A stretch of DNA of 64,000 nt, from the NCBI RefSeq assembly GCF_020400655.1, contig NZ_JAINRC010000014.1:62001-126000 (forward strand), in the 5' to 3' direction. The translations under genes and the position numbers were made by a program. A model generated the notes under the pieces. The model saw nothing but the letters and a program-made list of their open reading frames with translations. It made no database searches and had not been told where the DNA came from. Origin of the DNA: Streptomyces spinosus. Its GTDB lineage: Bacteria > Actinomycetota > Actinomycetes > Streptomycetales > Streptomycetaceae. Shown here one piece after another: positions 1 to 7,424 of the stretch (positions are counted from its first letter, which is position 1; each line of letters opens with the position of its first letter).

Positions 1-6
1 CATGAC

Positions 7-321
7 CTACCCCACCCCCACCCCCCGCAACACCGCCGTAGTCACAGCCGCCCCCAGCACCACCACGGCGAACGGCGCCCGGCGCCAGGCCAGGACGGCG
101 CCGACCAGGACGCCGGTGGGGCGGGCCCAGCCGGCGAAGCCGCCGGACTCGGTCAGGGCGCCCGTGGCCAGCAGGGCGACCAGGAGGACCACCGCGCCGG
201 CGGAGGCCAGTTCCTGGACGCGGGGCGGGACGGTGACCCGGCCGTGCAGGACCGGGCCGACCAGCCGGAAGGCGTACGTGCCGACGGCCAGGGCGAGGAT
301 CACGGCGAGCGTGGCGTTCAT
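7..321 (-). CDS. azlD: AzlD-family branched-chain amino acid exporter small subunit
   Basis: A 104-residue, very hydrophobic protein with about four membrane segments, the usual size for AzlD. In this family AzlD is the small partner of AzlC, and the pair exports branched-chain amino acids (or analogues) across the membrane. The start ATG (319-321 on the + strand read in reverse) overlaps the azlC stop by four bases, so the two genes are translationally coupled. The assignment rests mainly on size, hydrophobicity and the adjacent azlC. The substrate is not shown by the sequence. Confidence 0.85.
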   Translation of the reverse strand: MNATLAVILALAVGTYAFRLVGPVLHGRVTVPPRVQELASAGAVVLLVALLATGALTESGGFAGWARPTGVLVGAVLAWRRAPFAVVVLGAAVTTAVLRGVGVG

Positions 322-1034
322 GCGGCGGCTCCCCGGTCGGTCGGGCGGCGGTGCAGGAACAGCCCCGTCAGGGCCAGCAGGACCGGGACCCCGGCCGGGA
401 CGGCGGGCGTGGCCGCCAGGGCCAGGGCGGCGCCGAGCAGGGCGCACCGCCGTACCGTCGCGTCCCTGCGGAGGGCGGGCAGCACCAAGGCGACGAGGAC
501 GGCGGGGAACGCGGCGTCCAGGCCGTAGCGGGCGGTGTCGCCGAGGGCGCCGCCCGCGAGCCCGCCGGCCAGCACGCCGATGTTCCACACGGCGAACAGG
601 CCGAGCCCGGAGATCCAGAACGCCCGCCGCTGCCGTACCGGGTCGGACTGGGCGAGGGCGAAGGCGACCGTTTCGTCGGTGACCAGATGGGCGCCCAGGA
701 AGCGGGTCGCGCGGTTGGTGCCGATGATCTCGGCCACGGCGAGGCTGAAGGCCGCGGTCCGGGTGTTGAGCAGCAGTCCGGTGGTCACGGCGGCCACCGG
801 GCCGCCCCCGGCGAGCAGCACGCCCACCGCGCTGAACTGGGCCGAGCCTGCGTAGACCACCAGCGACATCAGTACCGGAACCCACAGCGGCAGCCCGCCG
901 GCGACGGAGACGGCGCCGAAGGAGACGCCGACGATGCCGCTGGCCAGCCAGACGAGCGAGCTGTCGCGCAGGAGGGAACGGTCCGTGCGGGAACGGTCCG
1001 TGTCGGGCGGCGTTGTTCGGTGTCGCGAACGCAT
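318..1034 (-). CDS. azlC: AzlC-family branched-chain amino acid exporter large subunit
   Basis: A 238-residue integral membrane protein with a polar, Arg/Asp-rich N-terminus of about 25 residues followed by multiple hydrophobic helices. The segment around residues 60-75 (VYAGSAQFSAVG) is typical of AzlC proteins. It should form an exporter for branched-chain amino acids with AzlD, whose start overlaps its stop. It is transcribed divergently from an XRE-cupin regulator only about 70 bp away, a common arrangement for a local repressor or activator of azlCD. The transported substrate is inferred from the family only. Confidence 0.88.
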   Translation of the reverse strand: MRSRHRTTPPDTDRSRTDRSLLRDSSLVWLASGIVGVSFGAVSVAGGLPLWVPVLMSLVVYAGSAQFSAVGVLLAGGGPVAAVTTGLLLNTRTAAFSLAVAEIIGTNRATRFLGAHLVTDETVAFALAQSDPVRQRRAFWISGLGLFAVWNIGVLAGGLAGGALGDTARYGLDAAFPAVLVALVLPALRRDATVRRCALLGAALALAATPAVPAGVPVLLALTGLFLHRRPTDRGAAA

Positions 1035-1039
1035 GTTCT
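1015..1039. promoter_or_regulatory. Candidate operator between azlC and the XRE-cupin regulator
   Basis: Two overlapping inverted repeats lie in the short divergent region: GTTCG-6-CGAAC at 1015-1030 and GAAC-gcat-GTTC at 1028-1039. They cover the azlC start codon. The neighbouring XRE regulator is a plausible ligand-responsive binder. Inferred from symmetry and position only. Confidence 0.35.
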
Positions 1040-1103
1040 CTACGATGGACAGCGAGCGCCCTGTCCGTCAAGGCGAACGATCGTACCGATGGAGCGAACG
1101 CAC

Positions 1104-1667
1104 ATGACCGAGGTGCCCGCCCGGCTTCCGCTGGAGTGGATCGCCGCGTCCCTGAAGCGGGAGCGCGGCCGTGCCGGCCTGTCCCTGTCCGAGCTGGCCA
1201 AGCGGGCCGGAATCGCCAAGTCCACGCTGTCCCAGCTGGAGGCCGCGAGCGGGAACCCGAGCATGGAGACCATCTGGGCGCTCGCGGTGGCGCTCGGTGT
1301 GCCGTTCAGTGCGCTGGTGGAGTCACCGGTGCCCAGCGTCCAGGTGGTCCGGGCCGGCGAGGGGCCCACGGTCGGCTCGGAGCGGTCCAGCTACGTGGCC
1401 GCGCTGCTGTCGGCGAGCCCGCCGGGGGCGCGCCGGGACATTTACTACGTGTGGCTGGAGCCCGGGACCGTACGGGATTCAGAGCCCCACATTCCGGGGA
1501 CCGTCGAGCACATCGTGGTCAGTGACGGGGCCGTGAAAGCCGGTCCGCGCGGCGAGGCGGTGGAACTCGGCCCCGGGGACTACATGTCGTACCGGGGAGA
1601 CGTGCCCCACGCGTACGAGGCGCTCGCGGCCGGGACCAAGTTCGTGCTGATCATGCAGCACATGTGA
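1104..1667 (+). CDS. XRE-family transcriptional regulator with C-terminal cupin domain
   Basis: The N-terminal 65 residues form an XRE helix-turn-helix (SLSELAKRAGIAKSTLSQLE), and a single cupin fold follows at about 75-185 (GTVEHIVV, ELGPGDYMSYRGDVPHAYEA). Such two-domain proteins bind DNA and sense a small ligand through the cupin. I chose the ATG at 1104 (187 aa) because a GGAG lies nine bases upstream; the ATG at 1089 in the same frame (192 aa) has no clear ribosome site. It is divergent from azlCD and probably controls it. A strong hairpin follows the stop. Confidence 0.88.
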   Translation: MTEVPARLPLEWIAASLKRERGRAGLSLSELAKRAGIAKSTLSQLEAASGNPSMETIWALAVALGVPFSALVESPVPSVQVVRAGEGPTVGSERSSYVAALLSASPPGARRDIYYVWLEPGTVRDSEPHIPGTVEHIVVSDGAVKAGPRGEAVELGPGDYMSYRGDVPHAYEALAAGTKFVLIMQHM

Positions 1668-1701
1668 GCGTTCGTGAATACGAAATGAACGGGGAAAGGC
1701 A

Positions 1702-1731
1702 GGAGCCCCGTCGCCGGTGGCGCGGGGCTCC
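1702..1731. terminator. Bidirectional hairpin terminator
   Basis: A perfect 9-bp stem (GGAGCCCCG paired with CGGGGCTCC) with a 12-base loop. It sits between the convergent XRE-cupin gene and the cold-shock gene, so it can serve both. No long T run, as is usual in Streptomyces. Confidence 0.65.
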
Positions 1732-1768
1732 TTGGGTACTGCACTCAGGTTCTGCGATCAGGCAGTGA

Positions 1769-1972
1769 TCAGACGGGGGTGACGTTCTCCGCCTGCGGGC
1801 CCTTCGGGCCCTGCGTCACGTCGAAGCTCACCTGCTGGTTCTCTTCGAGGGAACGGAAACCCGTGGCGTTGATCGCGGAGTAGTGAACGAAGACGTCGGG
1901 GCCGCCGCCCTCCTGGGCAATGAAGCCAAAGCCCTTTTCGGCGTTGAACCACTTAACGGTTCCGGTAGCCAT
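1769..1972 (-). CDS. Cold-shock domain protein (CspA family)
   Basis: A 67-residue protein that is a single cold-shock domain. RNP1 (KGFGFI) and RNP2 (VFVHY) are both intact, as is the start [10 protein letters not shown]. Members bind single-stranded RNA and DNA and melt RNA secondary structure. The start codon follows an excellent ribosome site (AAGGAGGG, about three bases away). Its leader is long, about 150 bases from a candidate promoter, and contains a strong hairpin, as is often seen for csp genes. Streptomyces carry several such paralogues, so no specific symbol is given. Confidence 0.96.
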   Translation of the reverse strand: MATGTVKWFNAEKGFGFIAQEGGGPDVFVHYSAINATGFRSLEENQQVSFDVTQGPKGPQAENVTPV

Positions 1973-2063
1973 AAGCCCTCCTTGGGCTCACAAAGGGTTG
2001 CCCTGCTCCAGAACCTGCAAGTGTGAAACGGTGCTGCACAACTGCATACTTCTGAAAACGACG

Positions 2064-2094
2064 AGAGCCTGCGGTTACATGCTCCGCAGGCTCT
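2064..2094 (-). promoter_or_regulatory. Leader hairpin of the cold-shock gene
   Basis: A perfect 11-bp stem (AGAGCCTGCGG with CCGCAGGCTCT) and 9-base loop inside the predicted 5' leader, about 90 bases before the start codon. On the minus strand it is followed by CGTCGTTTTC, so it could act as a terminator or attenuator as well as a cold-responsive structure. Confidence 0.55.
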
Positions 2095-2129
2095 GTACTG
2101 CAAGGGAAACCAAACTGCAACTTGCGGCA

Positions 2130-2157
2130 AGCCTAGCATCCGGGCAGCCGAAAGCAA
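2130..2157 (-). promoter_or_regulatory. Candidate promoter of the cold-shock gene
   Basis: On the minus strand, TTGCTT (2152-2157) and TAGGCT (2130-2135) are separated by 16 bases, resembling a housekeeping-sigma promoter. Transcription would begin near 2123, giving a leader of about 150 bases that includes the hairpin. Confidence 0.45.
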
Positions 2158-2250
2158 TAGGGATCAAGATCACGTCACCCGGATGTTTGAACGTCCGCTG
2201 GGCCGTTCGGGGGTGGGGTCGGTCCCGGCGCCGTGCCCCACGGGGTCTAG

Positions 2251-3108
<858 letters not shown>

Positions 3109-3148
3109 CGGGTAGGAACCCGGAGACGAGCCGGCCGAGGGGGGAAGC

Positions 3149-3937
3149 GTGGGCGGGGTGACCACGGGGGTGCTGGTGCTCGGCGCCCTGCTGTGGGGCG
3201 CGCTGGCGGGGGCGCTGCTGCCCCGCGCGGCCTACCGCTTCGCCGTACCGTCCGGCGAGCCGTGGCGCGACCGCTGCCCCGGCGGCCGCCATCGGGTCCG
3301 CGGCTGGCTGGGCGGGGTCCGGTGCGGTGAGTGCGCGCGCGTGGGCGAACGCGGGGGAGCCGAGGGGCGCGTGCCCGTCACCGCGCACCAGCCGTACGCC
3401 CCCTCCGCGCCGCTCCTCGCCACCGCCACCGCCGTCGTCTGCGCCGCCCTCGCCGCCGCCACCGGCACCCGGCCGGAGCTGGCGGTGTGGCTGCTGCTCG
3501 CGCCCGCCGGCGTGCTCCTCGCCGCCGTCGACCTCCGGGTGCGGCGGCTGCCCGATCCGCTGACCCTCCCGCTCGCCGCCACCGCCCTCGCCCTGCTCGG
3601 CCTCGCCGCCCTGCTCCCCGAACACGCCGGCCACTGGCGCACCGCCCTCTACGGCGCCCTCGCGCTGGGCGCCGGCTACTACCTGCTGTACCGCGTCAAC
3701 CCGGGCGGCATGGGCTTCGGTGACGTGAAGCTGGCCGTGGGCGCGGGCGCCGTGCTCGGCTGGTACGGCTGGCCCACCGTGCTGCTCGGCACCTTCGCCG
3801 GCTTCCTGCTCGGCGCGCTCTACGGCGGCGCGCTCGTCCTGGCCCGGCGGGCGAGCCGGAAGACGGCCGTGCCGTTCGGCCCGTTCCTCCTCGCCGGCGC
3901 CCTCGCCGGGGTGCTGATCGGCGCGTACGCGGCCTGA
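3149..3937 (+). CDS. Prepilin peptidase, A24 family
   Basis: A 262-residue polytopic membrane protein with the two catalytic aspartates of type IV prepilin peptidases: D128 in AAVDLR and D192 in GFGDVKL. Before these are an N-terminal helix and a cytoplasmic loop with two CxxC-like cysteine pairs (C43; C59 and C62), reminiscent of the zinc-binding loop of PilD-type enzymes but incomplete. It probably cleaves leaders of Flp/Tad-type pilins encoded elsewhere, as no pilus gene is in the window. The start GTG 3149 follows a GAGGGGGGA ribosome site. It lies between mqnA and mqnC, with no obvious functional link to them. Confidence 0.85.
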   Translation: MGGVTTGVLVLGALLWGALAGALLPRAAYRFAVPSGEPWRDRCPGGRHRVRGWLGGVRCGECARVGERGGAEGRVPVTAHQPYAPSAPLLATATAVVCAALAAATGTRPELAVWLLLAPAGVLLAAVDLRVRRLPDPLTLPLAATALALLGLAALLPEHAGHWRTALYGALALGAGYYLLYRVNPGGMGFGDVKLAVGAGAVLGWYGWPTVLLGTFAGFLLGALYGGALVLARRASRKTAVPFGPFLLAGALAGVLIGAYAA

Positions 3938-4009
3938 GCGCGGGCGGCCGAAAGGGCTGGCGTAGGCTGACTCAGTCCGTCCACAACCCTTGACGAAAGG
4001 GACGCCCTG

Positions 4010-5209
4010 GTGACCGAGAAGGCCGACCTCACGTCTGTCCTCGACCGTGCCGCTGCCGGTGGGCGGATCACCCCGGAAGAGGCCCTCGTCCTCTACCGTG
4101 ACGCCCCCCTGCACGCCCTGGGCGCCGCCGCCGACGCGGTGCGCCGCCGCAAGTACGCGGGCATCGAGCACATCGCCACGTACATCATCGAGCGGAACAT
4201 CAACTACACGAACGTGTGTGTCACGGCGTGCAAGTTCTGCGCCTTCTACGCGGCCCCCAAGGACAAGGACAAGGGCTGGACGCGGGACCTGGACGACATC
4301 CTGCGCCGCTGCGCCGAGACCGTGGAGCTCGGCGGCACCCAGATCATGTTCCAGGGCGGCCACCACCCGGACTACGGCGTCGAGTACTACGAGAAGCACT
4401 TCCGGGCCATCAAGGAGGCCTTCCCGCAGCTCGTCATCCACTCCCTGGGCGCGTCCGAGGTCGAGCACATGGCCCGGATCAGCGGGGTCTCGGTGGAAGA
4501 GGCCATCACCCGTATCCACGAGGCCGGCCTGGACTCCTTCGCCGGCGCGGGCGCGGAACTGCTGCCCGAGCGCCCCCGCAAGGCCATCGCGCCCCTCAAG
4601 GAGAGCGGCGAGCGCTGGCTGGAGATCATGGAGACCGCGCACCGGCTGGGCGTCGAGTCCACCTCCACCATGCTGATGGGCACCGGCGAGACCAACGCCG
4701 AACGCATCGAGCACCTGCGGATGATCCGGGACGTACAGGACCGCACGGGCGGCTTCCGCGCGTTCATCCCGTACACCTACCAGCCCGAGAACAACCACCT
4801 GAAGGGCCGCACCCAGGCCACCCTCTTCGAGTACCTGCGGATGATCGCCATCGCCCGCCTCTTCCTGGACAACGTCCAGCACATCCAGGGCTCGTGGCTC
4901 ACCACCGGCAAGGAGGTCGGCCAGCTGTCCCTGCACTACGGCGCGGACGACCTCGGCTCGATCATGCTGGAGGAGAACGTGGTCTCCTCGGCCGGCGCCA
5001 AGCACCGCTCCAACCGCCTGGAGATCATCGACCTGATCCGCAAGGCGGACCGCGTCCCGGCGCAGCGCGCGACGACGTACGAGCACCTGGTCGTGCACGA
5101 CGACCCGGCGAACGACCCCGTGGACGACCGCGTGGTCTCCCACATCTCCTCCACGGCCATCGAGGGCGGCACCGCCCACCCCGAGCTGAAGCTGCTCGCG
5201 CCGAACTAG
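4010..5209 (+). CDS. mqnC: Cyclic dehypoxanthine futalosine synthase (radical SAM)
   Basis: A 399-residue radical SAM enzyme of MqnC type. The cluster-binding motif is C70-x3-C74-x2-C77 (CVTACKFC), and GGTQIMFQGGHHPDYG and GSWLTTGKEVGQLSL are typical of the MqnC/MqnE group. It converts dehypoxanthinyl futalosine to the cyclic form using 5'-deoxyadenosyl radical chemistry. MqnC rather than MqnE is chosen because of overall similarity as recalled, including the YHPQ-like and HYGADDLGS segments. The start GTG 4010 has GAAAGGGA upstream. A small amidohydrolase-like gene starts seven bases after its stop. Confidence 0.92.
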   Translation: MTEKADLTSVLDRAAAGGRITPEEALVLYRDAPLHALGAAADAVRRRKYAGIEHIATYIIERNINYTNVCVTACKFCAFYAAPKDKDKGWTRDLDDILRRCAETVELGGTQIMFQGGHHPDYGVEYYEKHFRAIKEAFPQLVIHSLGASEVEHMARISGVSVEEAITRIHEAGLDSFAGAGAELLPERPRKAIAPLKESGERWLEIMETAHRLGVESTSTMLMGTGETNAERIEHLRMIRDVQDRTGGFRAFIPYTYQPENNHLKGRTQATLFEYLRMIAIARLFLDNVQHIQGSWLTTGKEVGQLSLHYGADDLGSIMLEENVVSSAGAKHRSNRLEIIDLIRKADRVPAQRATTYEHLVVHDDPANDPVDDRVVSHISSTAIEGGTAHPELKLLAPN

Positions 5210-5216
5210 GGCCGCC

Positions 5217-5822
5217 GTGCTGACGATTCACGCGGACTCCAGGGGGCACGCCTTCCTCGTCAAGGGGGAGTGGATCGAGGCGGTCGGTCCCCTGGAGGAG
5301 CTGGCCGCCGCGCAGCCACGCGTGCGCGTGCGCGCCTGGCCCGGCATCGTCACGCCCGGGTTCGTCAACCCCTACGGCAACGAGCTGCTGGAGCGGACGT
5401 ACCACCCGGACCCTCGCGAGGCCGACGAGCTCGGCACCGAGCCGCTGACCGGGGACGCGCTCGGCTTGCTCACCCTGGACGACGCCCGCTGGGGCGCGAG
5501 TGCCCGGCGGGGCATCCAGCGCATGCTGACGTACGGCACGGTCGCCGTTGCCTGCGAGCCCTTCGGCAGCCGCGCGGTGCGCGACGCCGTACGGCGCAGC
5601 GGGCTCGGGGTCGTGGGACGGCTGGGCACCCCCGGCGATGCGCCCTCCCTGGACCCGTTCGGCTCCGCCCGGCCCGCCATGCCGGCGACCGAACGCCGCC
5701 AGGGCTCCGCCGCCCGCTTCGCCGTCTTCGACGTGCGCGACGAGGACGAGCTGGCCGAGCGGGGCGCGGGGACGTGCGTGGCGACGGTGGTGGCGGGACG
5801 GCTGGTGTTCCGCCGCCGCTGA
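5217..5822 (+). CDS. Degenerate amidohydrolase-like protein beside mqnC
   Basis: A 201-residue protein resembling the composite beta domain and first part of the barrel of amidohydrolases such as imidazolonepropionase and aminodeoxyfutalosine deaminase. PGIVTPGFVN is the usual lead-in to the metal-binding HxH, but here the next residues are PYGNELLE, with no histidines. The later stretch LGTEPLTGDAL, ASARRGIQRML and YGTVAV keeps the family pattern. It ends with ATVVAGRLVFRRR, the usual terminal beta strand, so most of the barrel is missing. It starts GTG seven bases after mqnC. It is probably non-catalytic; a binding or accessory role in the futalosine pathway is only inferred. Confidence 0.75.
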   Translation: MLTIHADSRGHAFLVKGEWIEAVGPLEELAAAQPRVRVRAWPGIVTPGFVNPYGNELLERTYHPDPREADELGTEPLTGDALGLLTLDDARWGASARRGIQRMLTYGTVAVACEPFGSRAVRDAVRRSGLGVVGRLGTPGDAPSLDPFGSARPAMPATERRQGSAARFAVFDVRDEDELAERGAGTCVATVVAGRLVFRRR

Positions 5823-5861
5823 GCCGCCGCAGCGGTCCGCTCGGCCGGAGAGGCGGCCCCC

Positions 5862-6863
5862 TCAGCCGGAGAAGCGGCGTGCGAAGGCGCCCGGCGTCTG
5901 GCTCACCCCGCTGCAGTCCGTGGCCGCGTCGTCCTGCCCGGACCGCCCCTTCGCGCACTGCCGGTCCCGGAACGCCGACCACATCGACACCCAGGCGAGC
6001 CTCTTCCGCTCCGCGAACGTCCGCACCTGGTCGGCGTCGGACAGCGTGAACGTCTCCCCGGCCACGTCGTTGACGCCGATCATGGAGGTCAGCGCCATGC
6101 CCCGCCAGGCATCCGCGTCCGACAGCCCGAACACCTTCTCCAGCTGGGCGTGGGCCGCCGTCGCGGAGGTCACGGCGTAGTCCCCCATGTCCCCGTCGTA
6201 CGACTCGCCGTAGTTCATGGTCATGAGATTGACCGTGGAGACCTGAACGTCGTACGTGTTCGCGGACTCCAGCAGCGCCAGACCGTCCGCGTCGAGTCCC
6301 GAGGGCATCACCGGGAGGGTGAAGGAGACCCTCAGGTCCGGTCGTTCCTCCTGCAACCGCGCTATCGCCCGCGAACGCAGGGCGATCGAGGCGGAGTTCG
6401 TCAGTTCGTCCCCCTCGATGTCGAAGTCGGCCGCACTGGAACCGGCCGCGTCCAGCGCCTCTCCGTACGCGGCGGCGAGTTCCGAAACGCTGTCGCAGGC
6501 GGCGGCCAACTCCTTTCCGGAGGCGCCGCCGAACGAAACACGGACGTCGGCTCCCGTTTTCCTCAGCGAGGATGTCCGGGACGTCACGGCGGAATCGGTG
6601 ATCGCCTCGGTGCCGTTCCACTTTGGCGTACAGCCACTGCCCCCGGAGATCACGAAGGCGAGGTTGTACGTCGCCGGGGACCCGGCGGCCTCGGTGGCCG
6701 CGACCTCGGTGGCGCTGACGTAGGGGGCGTAGACGGTGCTGGTCACGGGGGCGGTGCCGGAGACGGCGGCGTGCGGTGCGCTCGCGGCCCCGGCGGAACA
6801 ACCCGTCACCGCGAGCACGGCCGCGCAGCCGGCCCCGGCCATCGGCCTCAGTGGACTCCTCAT
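5862..6863 (-). CDS. Secreted GH18-like (chitinase-type) lipoprotein
   Basis: A 333-residue protein with a short basic N-terminus, a hydrophobic stretch and a lipobox-like VTGC ending at Cys22, so likely exported and lipidated. The GH18 signature appears as ADFDIEGDE (D146, D148, E150), with E150 the expected catalytic acid, and VRVSFGGASGKEL precedes it as in actinobacterial chitinase-like proteins. Substrate could be chitin or another GlcNAc polymer. The ATG at 6863 was chosen to keep the positive charges; 6842 is an alternative with GAGG upstream. It is divergent from an exopolysaccharide cluster, so it might trim that polymer. Confidence 0.78.
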   Translation of the reverse strand: MRSPLRPMAGAGCAAVLAVTGCSAGAASAPHAAVSGTAPVTSTVYAPYVSATEVAATEAAGSPATYNLAFVISGGSGCTPKWNGTEAITDSAVTSRTSSLRKTGADVRVSFGGASGKELAAACDSVSELAAAYGEALDAAGSSAADFDIEGDELTNSASIALRSRAIARLQEERPDLRVSFTLPVMPSGLDADGLALLESANTYDVQVSTVNLMTMNYGESYDGDMGDYAVTSATAAHAQLEKVFGLSDADAWRGMALTSMIGVNDVAGETFTLSDADQVRTFAERKRLAWVSMWSAFRDRQCAKGRSGQDDAATDCSGVSQTPGAFARRFSG

Positions 6864-6939
6864 GGGAGGAAATCTCTCACACCGGGGTGTGCATTTCGTC
6901 CGTTCTCTCAGCTCGCCGACAGGTTGACGGCGCCTCCAT

Positions 6940-6979
6940 GGGCGGCTCACAAGGATTTCGGGCGGCTCACAAGAATTCC
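6940..6979. repeat. Two 20-bp direct repeats in a divergent promoter region
   Basis: GGGCGGCTCACAAG occurs at 6940-6953 and again at 6960-6973, and the six following bases are also similar. The exact 20-bp period is about two helical turns, which would place two bound proteins on one DNA face. It lies between the GH18-like gene and the exopolysaccharide cluster. Confidence 0.6.
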
Positions 6980-7005
6980 AGAGAAAAGGCCACACAAAGC
7001 CTCTC

Positions 7006-7011
7006 TAATAT
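7006..7011 (+). promoter_or_regulatory. Candidate -10 element giving a leaderless transcript
   Basis: TAATAT ends only eight bases before the ATG at 7019, so transcription would begin at or next to the start codon. There is no ribosome site before that ATG. No good -35 is visible, so an activator at the upstream repeats is possible. Confidence 0.4.
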
Positions 7012-7018
7012 CCGGGGA

Positions 7019-7405
7019 ATGCAATCCGAACCCGCCATCGAAACTCCCGCCGCCGGGCGCGGTCGTCGCCGCGAACATGGCAACGGATCCCCCGTGGGAC
7101 CCGTGTTCGTGGACACCACCGGACGCCGGTCGAAGGCACTGCGCCGCCTCGGCCTGTTCCTCGGCGCCGTCTGCCTCGCCTACGCGGGCGTGCTCGCCGC
7201 CGCGTTCATGGGCTGGGGCACCTCGCTCAACCCGTCGTCCCTGCTGCCCTTCGGCGCAAGCGCCGAAGGCGGCCGGGCGCCCGGCGGGATGCGGCCCGAG
7301 GGCGGCATCGGCCGCCGGGCGGAGCTGCCGGACACCGTCCGGCCGACGGCCTCACCCCCCGCGTCCACGACCCGGTCCGCCTCCGCGTCCGCGGGCGCCA
7401 ACTGA
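7019..7405 (+). CDS. Small single-pass membrane protein of the exopolysaccharide cluster
   Basis: A 128-residue protein with an Arg-rich cytoplasmic N-terminus, one hydrophobic segment at about 43-65, then a Gly/Pro/Ser/Thr/Ala-rich outer tail. No catalytic motif is visible. It sits 19 bases upstream of the deacetylase/glycosyltransferase gene in the same direction, so is probably co-transcribed and may be an accessory or anchoring subunit. The ATG at 7019 lacks a ribosome site but lies at a predicted transcript start. An in-frame ATG at 6938 would add 27 residues. Confidence 0.65.
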   Translation: MQSEPAIETPAAGRGRRREHGNGSPVGPVFVDTTGRRSKALRRLGLFLGAVCLAYAGVLAAAFMGWGTSLNPSSLLPFGASAEGGRAPGGMRPEGGIGRRAELPDTVRPTASPPASTTRSASASAGAN

Positions 7406-7424
7406 GCGGAGCGCAGCGGCAGTC

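Noticed and set aside
2015-2040. A Rex-like TGTGAAAC with a later GCACA in the csp leader
   Set aside because: The right half and spacing do not fit the operator, and the site lies far inside the leader.
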